This document shows positions 31,994-43,870 of a DNA stretch of 64,000 bases, piece by piece. How positions within the stretch are numbered: the first letter of the stretch is position 1; every line of letters begins with the position of its first letter. The notes below the pieces were generated by a model. That model was not told the origin of the DNA and searched no databases. It saw only the letters and a list, made by a program, of their open reading frames with translations. The position numbers were made by a program, and so were the translations under genes. Origin of the DNA: Karalla daura (Eukaryota; Chordata; Actinopteri; Chaetodontiformes; Leiognathidae); the NCBI GenBank assembly GCA_029224185.1, contig CM055193.1, forward strand, positions 24,786,062 through 24,850,061. Reading direction: 5' to 3'.

Positions 31994-32470
31994 CCAAAAT
32001 TAAATTATATAATATCCATAGAACCGTAGCAGCACAAATGAAAGTTTTTACGGCACAAACCAGCACAAACGAAGCCCAAACAAACTGCACCATTTCAGGT
32101 CCATTTGGAGGAAATGGGGGCCTGGGTGAACTCTAGATGACCTGTACAATGATATTCAATAACTCAAAAACGGTTGCAGCACTTTCCCGAGATTTTGCAT
32201 GGGGTGGGGCGCCAGCTTCACGCAGGTCTCTGTCACTCCTCGGGTGTGTGAGTAGCAGGAGCACACACAGGAAATGTAAGTAATCATAATTAAATGTGTA
32301 TATGTCGGGCCAAAAGTGGGCCTTTTGTCCCAGTATTTAAACACGGACGCATAGCACTTTGTTGTTTCAAATATACAAGGAATACAGCTGAAGCAGCGGC
32401 GATTTCTTGACTAATACATCCATGACAACCAACAACAAACTGCATCTGAAATATTTTTGGATAGGGTTTA
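31994..32470 (+). repeat. Interspersed repeat segment of unknown class
   Basis: Starts CCAAAATTAAATTATATAAT and contains GAACCGTAGCAGCACAAATG and AACTCAAAAACGGTTGCAGC. From memory these phrases recur in fish genomes. The part at 32310-32370 (ATTTAAACACGGACGCATAGCAC) resembles 14715-14760. No ORF. Confidence 0.45.
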
Positions 32471-32839
32471 GACCCTATCACATCTGAAAGTTTGGCTTAT
32501 GCTGTCATGAATAGTCCGACACACTCTGTCGCATATCAGTTATCAGCCTGACAATTATTGCCTTTATCTTCATATCAGTAATGATGGCAAGGTGAGATGA
32601 TTATCTTACCATGATTCTGTTTCTGATGTTCTGACTCGTGTCTCCTCACGGTTTTGTTATTTAGAGGGTTGCCTCCGGTGTCCAGTGCAGAGTTTCATCC
32701 AGCTCCGCTGACGTGTGATGTCATCACATGGTGCTTTCAAAGTCACACAGAAAAAAATGTTTCATTTTACTGCTCTCTTTACTGCTTTACTGCTCTTCAC
32801 CATGGGTGCAAGAGATTTTTTTGTGCATCTGGACAAAAT
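32471..32839. other. No gene recognised
   Basis: No motif was seen on either strand. Confidence 0.5.
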
Positions 32840-33394
32840 CTATAAAAATACAAAGTTTCATCTTTCTACTCAATGAAAACCCTTATGTAGAGGGTCATTT
32901 GAAAATTTCTAGTTGGCTCAGTCGAGACATTGACAAGGCTATTACCTGGCTGTTCAGGCATACAATGCAATTATGTCCAGCAATTTTGAATTTTCTACGA
33001 TGAAGCACCTGCCAACAAGGCCATTTCAAAATTTTGATCACACATAGCCAAATTTTGTCATGTGCTAGTGGCCAAGCCATTTGAGAAAATCATATTCCAT
33101 ACATACATTTTTTTCAGCTTGGTTTATAGATGACCTGTGCCAATTTAGGAGCCAATTGAGTTTTGTGTATCTCTTTATGATGCATTTACATACTAATTTT
33201 TAAAAATTTAAAAATAATCCTCATTGACCAGATTTCAAGATGGCGCTATAGCGCAATTCTGCCCTGTGCATTTTTAGCAATGTGTACATGTACACTTGTA
33301 CGTGTAAATTTTTGCCCGTCTCTATGTGCCTACCAAAAATGGTGAGTTTTTGAGCATGTTCAGGCCTCCTAAACTGCAATTTACTTATGAAAGG
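32840..33394 (+). repeat. Non-coding interspersed repeat, copy C
   Basis: A diverged relative of copies A and B. It shares the block around TTTGTCATGYGCTAGTGGCCA, the GACAAGGC...TTCAGGCAT block and the CTTGGTYTATAGATGA block, with a GATTTCAAGATGGCGCTATAGCGC stretch near 33232. It runs into the tandem array at 33395. Confidence 0.7.
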
Positions 33395-33940
33395 AACAAT
33401 AATAAGTACAGATACAATAGGTTCCTTGCAACTTTGTTGCTCAGACCCTAATAATAAAAAAGAAACAGTACAGATACAATAGGTTCCTTGCAACTTTGTT
33501 GCTCAGATCCTAATAATAAAAAAGAAACAGTACAGATACAACAGGTTCCTTGCAACTTTGTTGCTCAGACCCTAATAATAATAATAAAAAGAAACAGGAG
33601 AGTTTTAATAGGGTTCTCGCTACTTCGTTGCTCGGACCCTAAAAAGAAACAGGAGAGTTTTAATAGGGTTCTCGCAACTTCATTGCTCAGACCCTAAAAA
33701 AAACAAACACTACAGATTTAAGAGGGTTCTCGCAACTTTGTTGCGCAGACCCTAAATTCTAATAATAACAAAAAGAAACAGGAGACGTTTAATAGGGTTC
33801 TCGCAACTTCGTTGCTCGGACCCTAATAAAAACAAACACTACAGATTTAAGAGGGTTCTTGCAACTTCATTACTCAGACCCTAATAAAAAGAAATACTAC
33901 AGATTTAAGAGGTTCTTGCAACTTTGTTGCTTGGACCCTT
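33395..33940 (+). repeat. Nine tandem copies of the 3' end of the non-coding repeat
   Basis: The unit contains a GGTTCYYGCAACTTYRTTGC core followed by TCRGACCCTAATAATAAAA and an AAACARKACAGATTTAA-like spacer. Cores start at about 33428, 33490, 33551, 33621, 33674, 33732, 33803, 33861 and 33918, so spacing varies from 53 to 71 bp. Copy B carries a single such end at 56587-56640. Confidence 0.9.
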
Positions 33941-35250
33941 ATTAGCGATAACACATTTTAGGAGTGATTTGACGACGGCTGTCTTAAGTGATGTAGGGAA
34001 GATGCCTGATTGAAGAGACCAGTTTATCATATCTAAGATCTCCGGTGCTTGGCAGTTGAAAACTGTTTTCAAGAATTTGGTTGGTCGGGGATACAGGAAG
34101 CAGGTGGAGAACCTGAGCTGGGTAACTATATTTCCTAATTCTATTAACGCTAGGCAGTCAAAGTGCATCAATGTGCAAGATAAATTTTTGAAAGGAAGTG
34201 CATTTTAATTTTGGACCTAGCTGTACTAACTCCTTGTCTAATAGTGTCGATTTTGTCATTGAAAAACGAGGCAACTTGTTCACATTTTTCAGTAGATTCC
34301 ATTTCTTATGGGATGGTGGCTGGTGGATTTATAAGTTTGTCCACAGCTGAAAAGAGTACTTTATTATTATTAATGTTTTCATCGATGATCCCAGAGAAAA
34401 GAGATTGTCTTGCCTGTTTAATTACCCTGTTGTATTCAGTCAGTTTTTCTTTACTTCTGTTTTGTTTTTCTGCAGTATCTTTCTGCCTAGCGGCACTTTC
34501 GCTTTGACTCCCTGACAGTTGCATTGTTTCTCCAGGGAGCTTTGTGTTTCCCTACTCGGCTAATTTTGAGTGGTGCAACAGCTTCAAATGTGTTCTTGAA
34601 AAATGTGCTTGAGAACGATTCTGTTGCACAGGTGGCAGACACTCCAATGAAGATGCAACGATGAGCCAAGAAAGCTATGTCCATAATAAGGGGGGCGGGG
34701 GGGGAGTAATGTTAAGTCCTTTGGAGATGATAAGGTCAAGAGTGTCACCTTTGTTGTGGGCTGATCCATGGATATGCTGAGAGAATTTGAAAGACTCTAA
34801 TAGACTATTGAAATTCATGGCATCTGGTTCTGTTTCCACACCAATATGGATATTGTAGTCACCAGATATGGCAATGCAGTCGTAGTTGATGGAGACCTCG
34901 GGTAACAGCTGAGAAAATTCTTCTTTAAATCCATTTTTGGACTTTGGTGGGCAGTTATGAGCAGGGAGAAGGGAGACTTATTTCCAGACATGGGTGACAG
35001 CAATTCCATCATCTCTTCTATGGCTTCTGGTAGTATGGATGAAGTTAAAGTTTGGAGGTGCAGCTTCAAAAAGTGCAGTACATTATCATTCAACCAACTT
35101 TCAGTGAGCAGGGTAAAATCTAAGCAGTGGGTGTTTATGAGGTCATTTACAAGAAATGATTTGCTAGTGAGTGATCTGTCATTTAAAAGAGCCATTTTTA
35201 TTAACTGAGGCGCTTCACTATTGGTGGACTATTTGCTAGACGGATAGTAA
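33941..35250 (-). pseudogene. LINE fragment: endonuclease start, linker and pre-RT region
   Basis: From high to low coordinates on the minus strand: MALLNDRSLTSKSFLVNDLI and LDFTLLTESWLND (endonuclease N-terminus, 35195-35090). A later endonuclease piece reads YPRSPSTTTALPYLVTTISI near 34830-34900. The linker TEYNRVIKQARQSLFSGIID and NNNKVLFSAVDKLINPPA lies at 34306-34450. The pre-RT segment TVFNCQAPEILDMINWSLQS and GIFPTSLKTAVVKSLLK lies at 33950-34070. The catalytic RT is absent; the fragment stops where the tandem repeat of copy C begins. Order and strand agree with a single decayed non-LTR element. Confidence 0.7.
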
Positions 35251-35399
35251 TTAAATTATTGAAGTTTGCACCCTTTAGTGGAGCAGAAATGCACTTCTTA
35301 GGCATAGCATTAGTTATGACTGGGATTTTTAGGGCTGTCATTGGGCTGTGAAGCTTGTGGTGCTTAATGCATGGATTTACTAGTAATTCCTCAGCCTTT

Positions 35400-35500
35400 G
35401 CGAGGGTCTAAGGACAGGGTTTTTTTACTATGCACATATTGTCGCTCTGTTTGTAAAGTGCCTTGAGATAACGGCTGTTATGAACTGGCGCTTAATGAAC
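35400..35500 (+). repeat. L2-type LINE 3' end fragment
   Basis: Contains GAGGGTCTAAGGACAGGG and AAGTGCCTTGAGATAACGGC followed by TGTTATGAACTGGCGCTTAA, the 3' end sequence of the family at 15550, 20590 and 49815. Confidence 0.65.
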
Positions 35501-35504
35501 TGGC

Positions 35505-35770
35505 ACTCTCAGCCATTTCTGTGAGAAGTTTGCACATTCTCCTTGTGTGTGCATAGGCTAGTGCATAGTTTTCCTCGTAGTCTAAAATATGCATATATAT
35601 GCATTAAGGTCAAGTGTAGGCTCTAAATTGTCCCTAGTACAATTGTAAAATTGGCGCGAAGGATTGGCGACCTGTCCAGAGTGTGTACCCTGCCTTTGCC
35701 CTATGTGAGCTAAGAAGACCTCCAAAACTCCAGAAGGTATGAATCAGGTGAGACTATGGATGGATGATGT
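35505..35770 (+). repeat. SINE-like interspersed repeat ending in GGATGGATG
   Basis: Has the order GAGAAGTTTGCACATTCTCC, CTCTAAATTGTCCCTAG, TTGGCGACCTGTCCAGAGTG, TACCCTGCCTTTGCCC and a terminal TATGGATGGATGATG. This order is very common in fish genomes. The copy is degenerate and lacks the head. Confidence 0.75.
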
Positions 35771-38700
35771 TGTTTTTGTATAAATGAATCAATCAAAAAA
35801 GGCTTGAATAGCATTTGAATAGCGGGATAAATAGTAAAATGAGAAATAAATAAATGAAACTGAGCGAAAATTTCTCACCTAGCCTCTGCATCCAGGCCCA
35901 GCTATTTAGTTATCTATATCCAGCTCTATGATGTGTTTCCTAAGCAGTCAACCATGACATAGTGGGGGTGGACATGGGGTTCTTGCTTGGGAAGCTTAAG
36001 GCCACAGGAACCTGTAATCCTCCCTCTTTCACTTTGATGGGCTCAAACCCAACTGAAAGGATGGAGGAGCATGAGGGCAGTGGTGTGGTGTGTCAGGACA
36101 CAATCTGAGTGTCTGTGTATGTGAGGGGGGTTGGTGATTCTGACTGTGACGCTCAGGGGTGAGGAACACACTCTGAGGCACTCAGTCACACACCATCTGG
36201 CTCCAGTGGTCAGTGGGTGAATAATACCCCTTTCAGCCATGAGCATAGCTTCAGTGACACTTTTTTTACCCGTAATCTAACCCATCGGGTTCTGTCGATT
36301 CATAGTCGATAACTGTCTCTTTTACCTTCATACACACCCGAACACAGACACACACACACACAAACACAAAATGCTCTCTTGTATTAAGCAGTATTCCTTG
36401 GTGAGTGCACAATGCTGCACTAGTTCCCGCCAATATTATCTATAGCTGGCTGATCACAAGAGAATGAATGTGTGTTTCTTCTTGATATGGACAATTAAGT
36501 GTTTATCTATTTATCTATATACTCAATTTATTAGGATATGCTATACTTTTGCACTATGATTATCTACTACTAAACTAGGATTATTAGACACACAGATTGG
36601 TAAAGAGCATTGAAAGGGGGGAAGATGTGGAGGGAAAAACAATTTAAACTTTAAATAAACAGAGGACTAGGAGAGGACAGGGTATGAAAAAAGCCACAGA
36701 GCCCCCACACGCTCCTGTCATTTTCTTTTTAATTGAATTTCTGATTGAACAATATCCCACTGTTGTCTCACTTTTGCTTCACAGACTTTTTGTCATCCTG
36801 GGGAAAACACCTTAAATACTGCCTGTCAAAATGACACTGTTCATTTCAGATTTATTTACACAGTGCTGGTGATCTTGCCGCCTCATAGGAGTCACAAGCG
36901 AGAGGACTCAGTGACATTATGAACTTGGAGACCAGGTTACCATGACTCAGCCCAAAGTTCTGTGCAATATGCAAAATGCTGCATTCAAACCTGAGAAATT
37001 CAGGACACCAGACATCTTAGTCATTAGACTGTCCTGAAGATTGTATATGTCATTTATTGTTACATTAAATAATGTAATGAGAATAGAAGAAGTATAGTAG
37101 AATAAGTAGACCAAACAGAAAAAAAGCATATCTGTCTGCACCTTAGGAGGACGTTCTTTATTTGCTAATTTCCCATATAAACCAGTAGCAGGCCCAAGAC
37201 CTCTCAAATGTACAGTGGGAAATTTACCCGTAAGATATAATTCGAGTGTTGACATATTCCGTATTTAAATATTCAATGGTGAACAATTAAGCCTTCATTT
37301 ACTCCACACAAAAAAGAGGGCAAAATAGACAAAATCATCAAAGGGAACACACATACACACACACTGCAAGAACTTCGTTGTCTGCCGGCCTAAGGACAGG
37401 CAAACCTGCACCGCTTTGGACAGAACCAGCACATTTGTGTCACAAATGGCTGACAGAGGCTTTATCAATGAATCACACACCAATCTTGGGCTCTCTCAAG
37501 TTGTTCAAGTAGCTATAGGTATTTTGCATTAGTTTGTCATTGTTGTGATTATTATAATGTCTGCTTAGACATTTCTGTTTTCGTCTTTAAAGAGTGGCCA
37601 ATTGGGAGCATTGTGTTACCTTTTCTAAGACTAACATTTCTTGAAATACGCATGGTGGCTATTTCAAGCAGAAGCTGGTAGTTTATTCTATTTATGGTAC
37701 CAAACTGGGTCAAATATACAAGTAAGTTGGTGAATATAATAAAACCACTATATTTACACACCACAGCTCAGCACACTGACTCCAGGCCCCATTTTCTTTG
37801 ACGTAACAGGTAGCTGGCCAAGAGGAGGAGATTAGTGCTCTCAGTAATAGGCCATCTTGACCAAACAGACTGTCATTTCCGTCTGTTTTGGCACAGCTCT
37901 TCATCTCCTTCCACTATTTTCCTTTACTCCTTCCACCCCTCCCTTCATCTTAAAGCCAACGTGTCAAGAAGAAAAAAACAAAGCTGCTTCAACTCTGAGC
38001 AGCAGGAACAACTGGAGGGAGAAAAAGCAGAATAGTCAAGTGAAAGATGAAAATGAGACAGAAACAGATGTTTGAAATTGCAGCTGATAGTTTATCACAG
38101 CAATGTGATATGTTTAAAGAAGGGCAAAAAAAGGGTAAAATTCTAGACTGCATTCTGAAGAAGACTGAAGTCATTCTTGCACTCATTAATATCTCACTGC
38201 AATGTAAAATCCCAAAATCCAGATGAAAAACAAACAAACAAAGCAAAACATTATTGAACGGCTAATGCTCAAGACAGTAATCAAAGGCAGGACTACACAT
38301 CCACCTGGGACGACGCACAATGAACCTGAGACTGGTGTAGATATGCACATACATAAATGCATGTGCAGTGAAAGGATCAACTATATGGCCACAATGAGTC
38401 ATGTTACACAAACACCCTGCTGTTACCTCCAAAAAAAAGATTAATTGCACGGTCTTTATGACTCCTTGTGTTCACTTTGCTATCTCAAAACATGTGGAAC
38501 TTGTGGTTTACTGCTCTGTATTATCTGTAATGTTTGTCAAAATGTTTTGGTCGTCTATCAGCTACAGCACATCAAAACTGTTACCAGAAAGCGCAATAAC
38601 TGTTTCTGATAATTATCTGATAATTACCAATCACTCAGGATGATTCAGCCAGGAACTGTGAAGTTGTTTGATACTGTGCAATCCGATAATTTTGATTTGG

Positions 38701-40093
38701 AACTGTTTTCCAGTAAAGCACTGCGCAGCAGTTATACAATAAATGTGCAGTTTCAGTTATAATGTTAGCAATGTATAACCCAAGGAAGGATAAAAATTAT
38801 CAGGCATTGATGACGAAGTCTGTTCTGCCTCTGTACTGAAAATGGATAAACTCATCCAACTCTTCGGACTGCAGGGAGTGACTCAATTTCACAGTGGCAT
38901 ACTCCTTTAACAGTGATTCCCTGTAGTTAGCATACCCATAAGGTCTGTGCCACACCCAGGTTGTAGTCAGAGCTTTGCTGAGAGTGATAGTTATAGGCCA
39001 AACTGACCAGGTCTTAAGCCAGAGATTCTCTGTTGAACCTCAGAATTCATGTGTCAAGGTGTGTCCAGCGCGTGAGGTGGATTGTGCAACAGGTGTACCG
39101 AGCTGGAACTTAAGGTGTCACACAAGCTTGGATTCCTTCCCTACCCGAATTAACATTCTTGCCCCTTGTTAGTTTTAGCAACCGGAAATTGAAACGACAA
39201 GGCCTTGCCTTTTTCTGTTGCTCATTTCACAATGTACTAGAGTCCTGCAGCTCCTCCCATGGGTGGTGAAGCAGTAGGAGGACCCAGGTCCAGACAGGCT
39301 TCATGGGTAATACAGATCCATGATACCGATACACATCTTTGTCTCACCCTTCACCTGGGACTTCTTTGTAGTTCAGTTGAGTAATGATTGGACCATGCAA
39401 CTCTTTTCACCACAGCTGGGACTCAGGTCTACTATTCAACTATTCCACTTATACTATTTGTATACTATTCCACTTATAAGGATTTTAAGTTTCATGTTTT
39501 TATCATGACTTGACTTAAGTTGATTGCTTTATTAATTGCTTCATTGAAATGCGTATCAGTCATTCTTGAGATCAGGGACAAAATGGGTTTTAATTTTCTA
39601 ATAAAATAATCTCCTTACTTCCAAAACATGTTCTTATATTATGGTTGCACAAGGTGTTGGCCTTCTTATGCTGTTTTTTCACAGGTAGCATTGCTGTTCA
39701 CAAACAGATCATATTCTACCAAAGATCCGTGTGTTCATGTATGTCAGCAGACTTTCCAGAGACCAGTGGTGTGCTTGTGTAATGGTGAGCCTGTGTGTGC
39801 TACAGACCATAATTCTGAGTCAAGAGTGTTTTAGAACACTAAAAGAACAGTGCCTGTGGTTTACTAAGCCTTTGCCTAGGCACTTGAATGAACACTTTTC
39901 AATAGGGAAGTATTGAGCGAACATTTTACAGTTATTCCCTTTACCACAGTTTTTTGTCTATGTGTGTGTGTTACAACATTGCAGTATACTTATTTTGCTT
40001 ACTCAAGATTTTTTTTTCTTTCCTTTGCCATCACATTTTTCAGTGTTTTGAAAAACTGTTAATTTTTTTATTCAGATTTGTTTTTATAGATAG
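35771..40093. other. No gene recognised
   Basis: Over 4 kb without a recognisable coding domain, RNA gene or named repeat. A CA run lies at 36348-36368 and AT-rich stretches are scattered. Short open frames, some Phe-rich on the minus strand, lack motifs. A host regulatory or intronic role cannot be judged from sequence alone. Confidence 0.5.
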
Positions 40094-40173
40094 TACATAC
40101 ATACATACATACATACATACATACATACATACATACATACATACATACATACATACATACATACATACATACA

Positions 40174-40203
<30 letters not shown>
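40094..40203. repeat. (CATA)n microsatellite, about 27 units
   Basis: About 110 bases of perfect tetranucleotide repeat. It produces the accidental HTYI-type peptide in the plus-strand frame at 39954-40370. Confidence 0.97.
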
Positions 40204-40204
<1 letters not shown>

Positions 40205-41539
40205 TAGATACATGTTTTATTCATTTCTGAAATTAAGTGAAGTTGATCAAAGTAAACAAGTGGTTAAGCTGATAGAGGCACCAATAAATATTGGAATGAT
40301 TCTCAAGTTTTATCACTATTTACTCCTGCGTATCATGTACATATATTATATATTATATATATTATATTAAAGACAACACCATGGGTCAGTGCCAAATGCC
40401 AAACAGATGCAAGATGGTGCAAGATATTTGTCAGGGCCACTAGTCATTCGTCAACTGAGCCTCAGATGAGCAAACTGTGCCTCTGAGCGGAAATTGTAAA
40501 ATAGGTGATGCCTTTCTGTATTGTAAATACGTGGTCAGAGGTTCACCAAGTGCTGGTTAGAGGAAAAAGTGAGGGAAGGAATTATGAATAAGCTCTGCAT
40601 TTGGAAGCCACATAGAATTTGGCAGCAGTGCACAGCCACAAGTGCCTGGTGCCATTTATAGGAGCTTTATGAGGGGATCTCTTCTTCTTTTTCTTCTTCT
40701 TGTTCTTCTTCTTCATGTCAGAGGAGAGTAAAAGGAAGAGCAAATGTGAGAGTATTTAGTATGTTTTCTTTTTCCTTTTTCTTCATTGTGTGTCACCACA
40801 GGCAGCTCTACATGATTTTAAAAAAAGTTTTGCTCAGTGTTTCAGATGTGGTAAGCAGGGACACCTCTCAGAAGGTTGTACGAATAGCACCAGCCAGGTT
40901 CCACTGTCACTGCTGTGAGGCAGTGGTGGTGACAAAATGTATATAAGTGAAGTGTGTGAGACTGGTAAAGTGACAGATGGTTGTAGCCACATCCCATCCC
41001 AGCCACTCTGCTTCTGGAACTCATTTTGCCCAATATCTCCACTGTGCCTGGATCGTCTTGACTTACCCCTAGGACCTGTCTCAAAGCTCTCCTGCCCACC
41101 ATTCTGTCCCCGACCACACTGTGTCTCTGTTTTCCCTGGCTGGAAACTCATCTTTTCCGCCTGTGTGCTCAGTTGTTTGTGTTTCGCTAATGAAGCAACT
41201 TGAGAAGTGATCTTGGTGTTTCAGTGTATGCATTTGGGTTCTTGCCTTGGTGTGTGATAAGTTTGGTGGGTCCATATTTTGATTTCCAAAAAGGAGGGTT
41301 AGGACACTTGATTTGGCTTGGCCTGGCCTCAAGATAGTTAAGTGATACTTGAACCCTAACTCTTCTAATTTCAATAGGTTTACAGTATGCCTGTATGTAT
41401 AAAAAAATCTAAGTTGTATAACAAATAATAACTCTCTATTACCAAATACACATAATTAATATTAAATTGGGAATGAAAATGTTTTGAATATAACCTCTTA
41501 CAACAAAACATCTCCTTACCTTTTATCTCCTAACATTTT
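40204..41539. other. No gene recognised; TTC-rich tract
   Basis: A TTC/CTT tract lies at 40678-40715. Near 40850 the minus strand reads CGACAACCTTCTGAGAGGTG beside Cys/His codons, but no finger or domain is convincing. Confidence 0.5.
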
Positions 41540-42441
41540 CGATATAACACACAGACCATGGGAAAACCCAATAGCACACACACACTAAAGTCGTTTGAGG
41601 AGTATTTATTAGCATACAGGTAAGGAAGGCTACAAACACAAGGCTCAAGGCCTAAGCTAACAAAGTTAGCACGGTAGTCAGTAACAGAGGGCAGATCAAT
41701 CAGTGGGGTTGAGACACAACAGAAACCAATACAGAACCACAAGTTGAGCAGGGAGGACAGGAGAGCAAGGATAGACAGAACACGAGCGCTAGTTGGATTA
41801 CCAGGAGACAGATCAGGGAAAGTCAAGGGACAAAGGCAGGTCTGTCCAAAGGGGCAGGCAGCATGAGAGTAAATGGTGTCCCAGAAATGGAGTTTGAAAA
41901 GACAGGTGGAAAACACAGTCAAAAGTCGGGGTCAGGCTAAAACGGCAACATGCAGGCAAGAACAAGAAAAAGTGCTGGATAGTCATGGAAGTTCCAATAA
42001 ACATTTGGTAACTAGGCTGACACACAGGTGAGATTAAATAGTCAGATAATCAGCCAAGTTGCCACAGGATTGGGGCATGAAGACAGCAAAGCAGTAAACC
42101 GGATTGGGGGACAGAACAGGGGTGTGAAAGTGAAGCAGAGGCAGAGAGGACAGGTAATCAGGAACAAAACCAAGAATTTGGTCAAAAACACACAGACCAT
42201 GACAGAACCCCCTCTTTAAGGGATGGCTCCCGACATCCCAACAAAAAAGGAAAAACAAAACATAAATTCATAAGTACTCATCGGTCCACTTCATCTCCTC
42301 ATTAGATGGAGGAATAATATCCACCCCCATATCAGAGAACTCAGACACATCATCCCCCACATCATCCACCTCGCCCTCTCCAACCACCTCCTCTGAGGGT
42401 GGTGGGAGGCTGGAGAAGGAAAAGAGTCCTTGGAACCTTAC

Positions 42442-42654
42442 CTAGGTGTGTCTTTGCCTGGGCTCTGAGGTCTCAAAAATGAGCTTATTCAGCATGTCAC
42501 TCAAAACATTGTTGATGAGGGCTTGGAACACCACATGTATTGAATGCCATCTTCCATTCGCCCCCTCCTTAATCCTGACCAGATGGTTTGCATTTCTTAA
42601 ATCTAACTTAGTGAACACGGTTGCTCCCTGGAGGAGTTTAAAAGCTGTGGCCAA
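42442..42654 (-). pseudogene. Gypsy reverse transcriptase fragment
   Basis: Reads AFKLLQGATVFTKLDLRNAN then HLVRIKEGANGRWHSIHV and VFQALINNVLSDMLNKLIFE. LLQGATxFTKLDLRNAYHLVRIxEG followed by VFQALxNDVLRDML is the palm of chromovirus-like Ty3/Gypsy RT. The NTPSGHYEYLVMPFGL segment that should lie between is missing, and the catalytic YLDD follows only as altered sequence, so it cannot function. A similar RT lies at 53085-53520. Confidence 0.85.
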
Positions 42655-42659
42655 TGATA

Positions 42660-43144
42660 GAAGACGTCAAAAAGCTGATTGTCAAAAATGCGTTGGGACT
42701 ATTTTTGACAGTCAGCTGAAGTTCTCCACCAACACAGAAGAAATTCTGAAGAAGAGCCATCAGCGGCAGTACCTGCTCAGGAAACTGAGGTCATTTGATG
42801 TCAACAAAGGCATTCTGACCACATTCTACTACTCATTCATAGAAAGTGTGATAACCCTTTCCTTCCCTTGTTGGTTTTACTCTATTAGTCTCCGAAATAG
42901 AAACTGCATCAAATTGTTTAAGTCTGCTCCAGAGTTATTGAGCATGCCCGGAGATCTCTGTCCACCTGATGTGAACAGCAGACCCTGAAAACTGCGTGTA
43001 GGTTCCTTTGTGATCCATCACATGCAATGTTCCCTGTGCTTGAGTGACTCCCTTCAGGACACAGACTTCGCTGTCAAAGCTGCAAGACCCAGAGAAGGAA
43101 GGTGACCTTTGTCCCCAGGGCTGTCCAGCTTCTGGACAGTCTAT
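42660..43144 (+). pseudogene. Non-LTR RT C-terminal fragment inserted in the Gypsy remnant
   Basis: The plus frame 42446-42988 from about residue 80 reads VGTIFDSQLKFSTNTEEILK, then KSHQRQYLLRKLRSFDVNKG and ILTTFYYSFIESVITLSFPCW. The shifted tail FVPRAVQLLDSLYAL lies near 43100-43145. These are the post-RT blocks of a fish LINE family different from the L2 copies. It lies between gag and RT of the minus-strand Gypsy, hence a later insertion. Confidence 0.75.
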
Positions 43145-43740
43145 ACGCACTGTAAGTTCGATCAAAGCGTCCAACGAGGTGGGAACATTGTGAGAAACCA
43201 GCTCATCTAAAATATAATCAGCCACAGCACAGCCAGGTTCCTTACTGACAAGTGTCTGGAAATCCATTGAGTAATGTGCCACCAACTGATTCCCCTGTTT
43301 CAGAGTCATTAAACCGCTGGCTTGACCAGACATGCAAGCTTCAAAAGCAAACACCTTACTTAACTTAGCAGCAAACAATTAAAATGAAGAACAGATTGGA
43401 GATCCCATTCTGCTGTTCCTCACACACAAGGTATACCGGTCACATGATCAAATGATCACATAAGCCACCTTGCAGCCTTCGCAGCAAAAGTCTGCTGTTG
43501 AATCAAAAATATGAGGGAGCAATTTGTGAGAAAACGTCCCACAGACTCCCGATCTCCCTGAAACCACTCCTGACCCTCCAGCCTGGGCTCACGAACCACA
43601 AGCAGCGGAGCAGCAGGGAGTGAAAGGAGAGTCTGAGGAACCTTGCTAATCTGAAGCCCCCTTAATCGATCACTTCATCTAAGCGTTGCTCTAATACTCC
43701 TTTGTGATCCTCAGGAGCGCAGTGTGCTGGGTTCAACATG
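43145..43740 (-). pseudogene. Gypsy gag remnant
   Basis: The minus strand starts near 43738 with MLNPAQCAPEDHKGVLEQRL. Further frames give REPRLEGQEWF and DRESVGRFLTNCSLIF, the central part of a retrotransposon capsid. The open frame 42935-43378 continues with AAKLSKVFAFEACMSGQASG, LKQGNQLVAHYSMDFQTLV and SHNVPTSLDALIELTVRID. Gag forms the particle that holds the element RNA. Several frame breaks are present; the zinc knuckle was not seen. Confidence 0.75.
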
Positions 43741-43870
43741 ACCGGATTGTTCTAACACGGACCACAGGAAAACCCAATAGCACATCCACACTCACTGAAG
43801 TCAAGTCAGCTGAGACATGACAGAAACCAATACAAAACCACGAGATGAGCAGGGAGAACAGGAGTGTGGA

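Larger units (their letters stand above)
41540..43870 (-). mobile_element. Ty3/Gypsy LTR retrotransposon remnant
   Basis: Minus-strand gag (43145-43740) and RT (42442-42654) fragments lie between related end sequences at 41550-41790 and 43752-43866. Both ends contain CAGGAAAACCCAATAGCACA-like, CAGAAACCAATACA and GAGCAGGGAGRACAGGAG blocks in the same orientation, as expected of LTRs. The region between RT and the 3' LTR (42180-42430) lacks RNaseH and integrase, so most of pol has been deleted. A plus-strand LINE fragment sits between gag and RT. Confidence 0.75.

Noticed and set aside
33395..33940. CRISPR-like regular repeat array
   Set aside because: The spacing is irregular, spacers are subtypes of one repeat with A/T tails, and the context is a vertebrate-type genome; it is a tandem repeat terminus.
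42935..43144. Lower part of the minus-strand frame at 42935-43378 as gag coding
   Set aside because: This part overlaps the plus-strand LINE fragment; only the part above about 43145 resembles gag.
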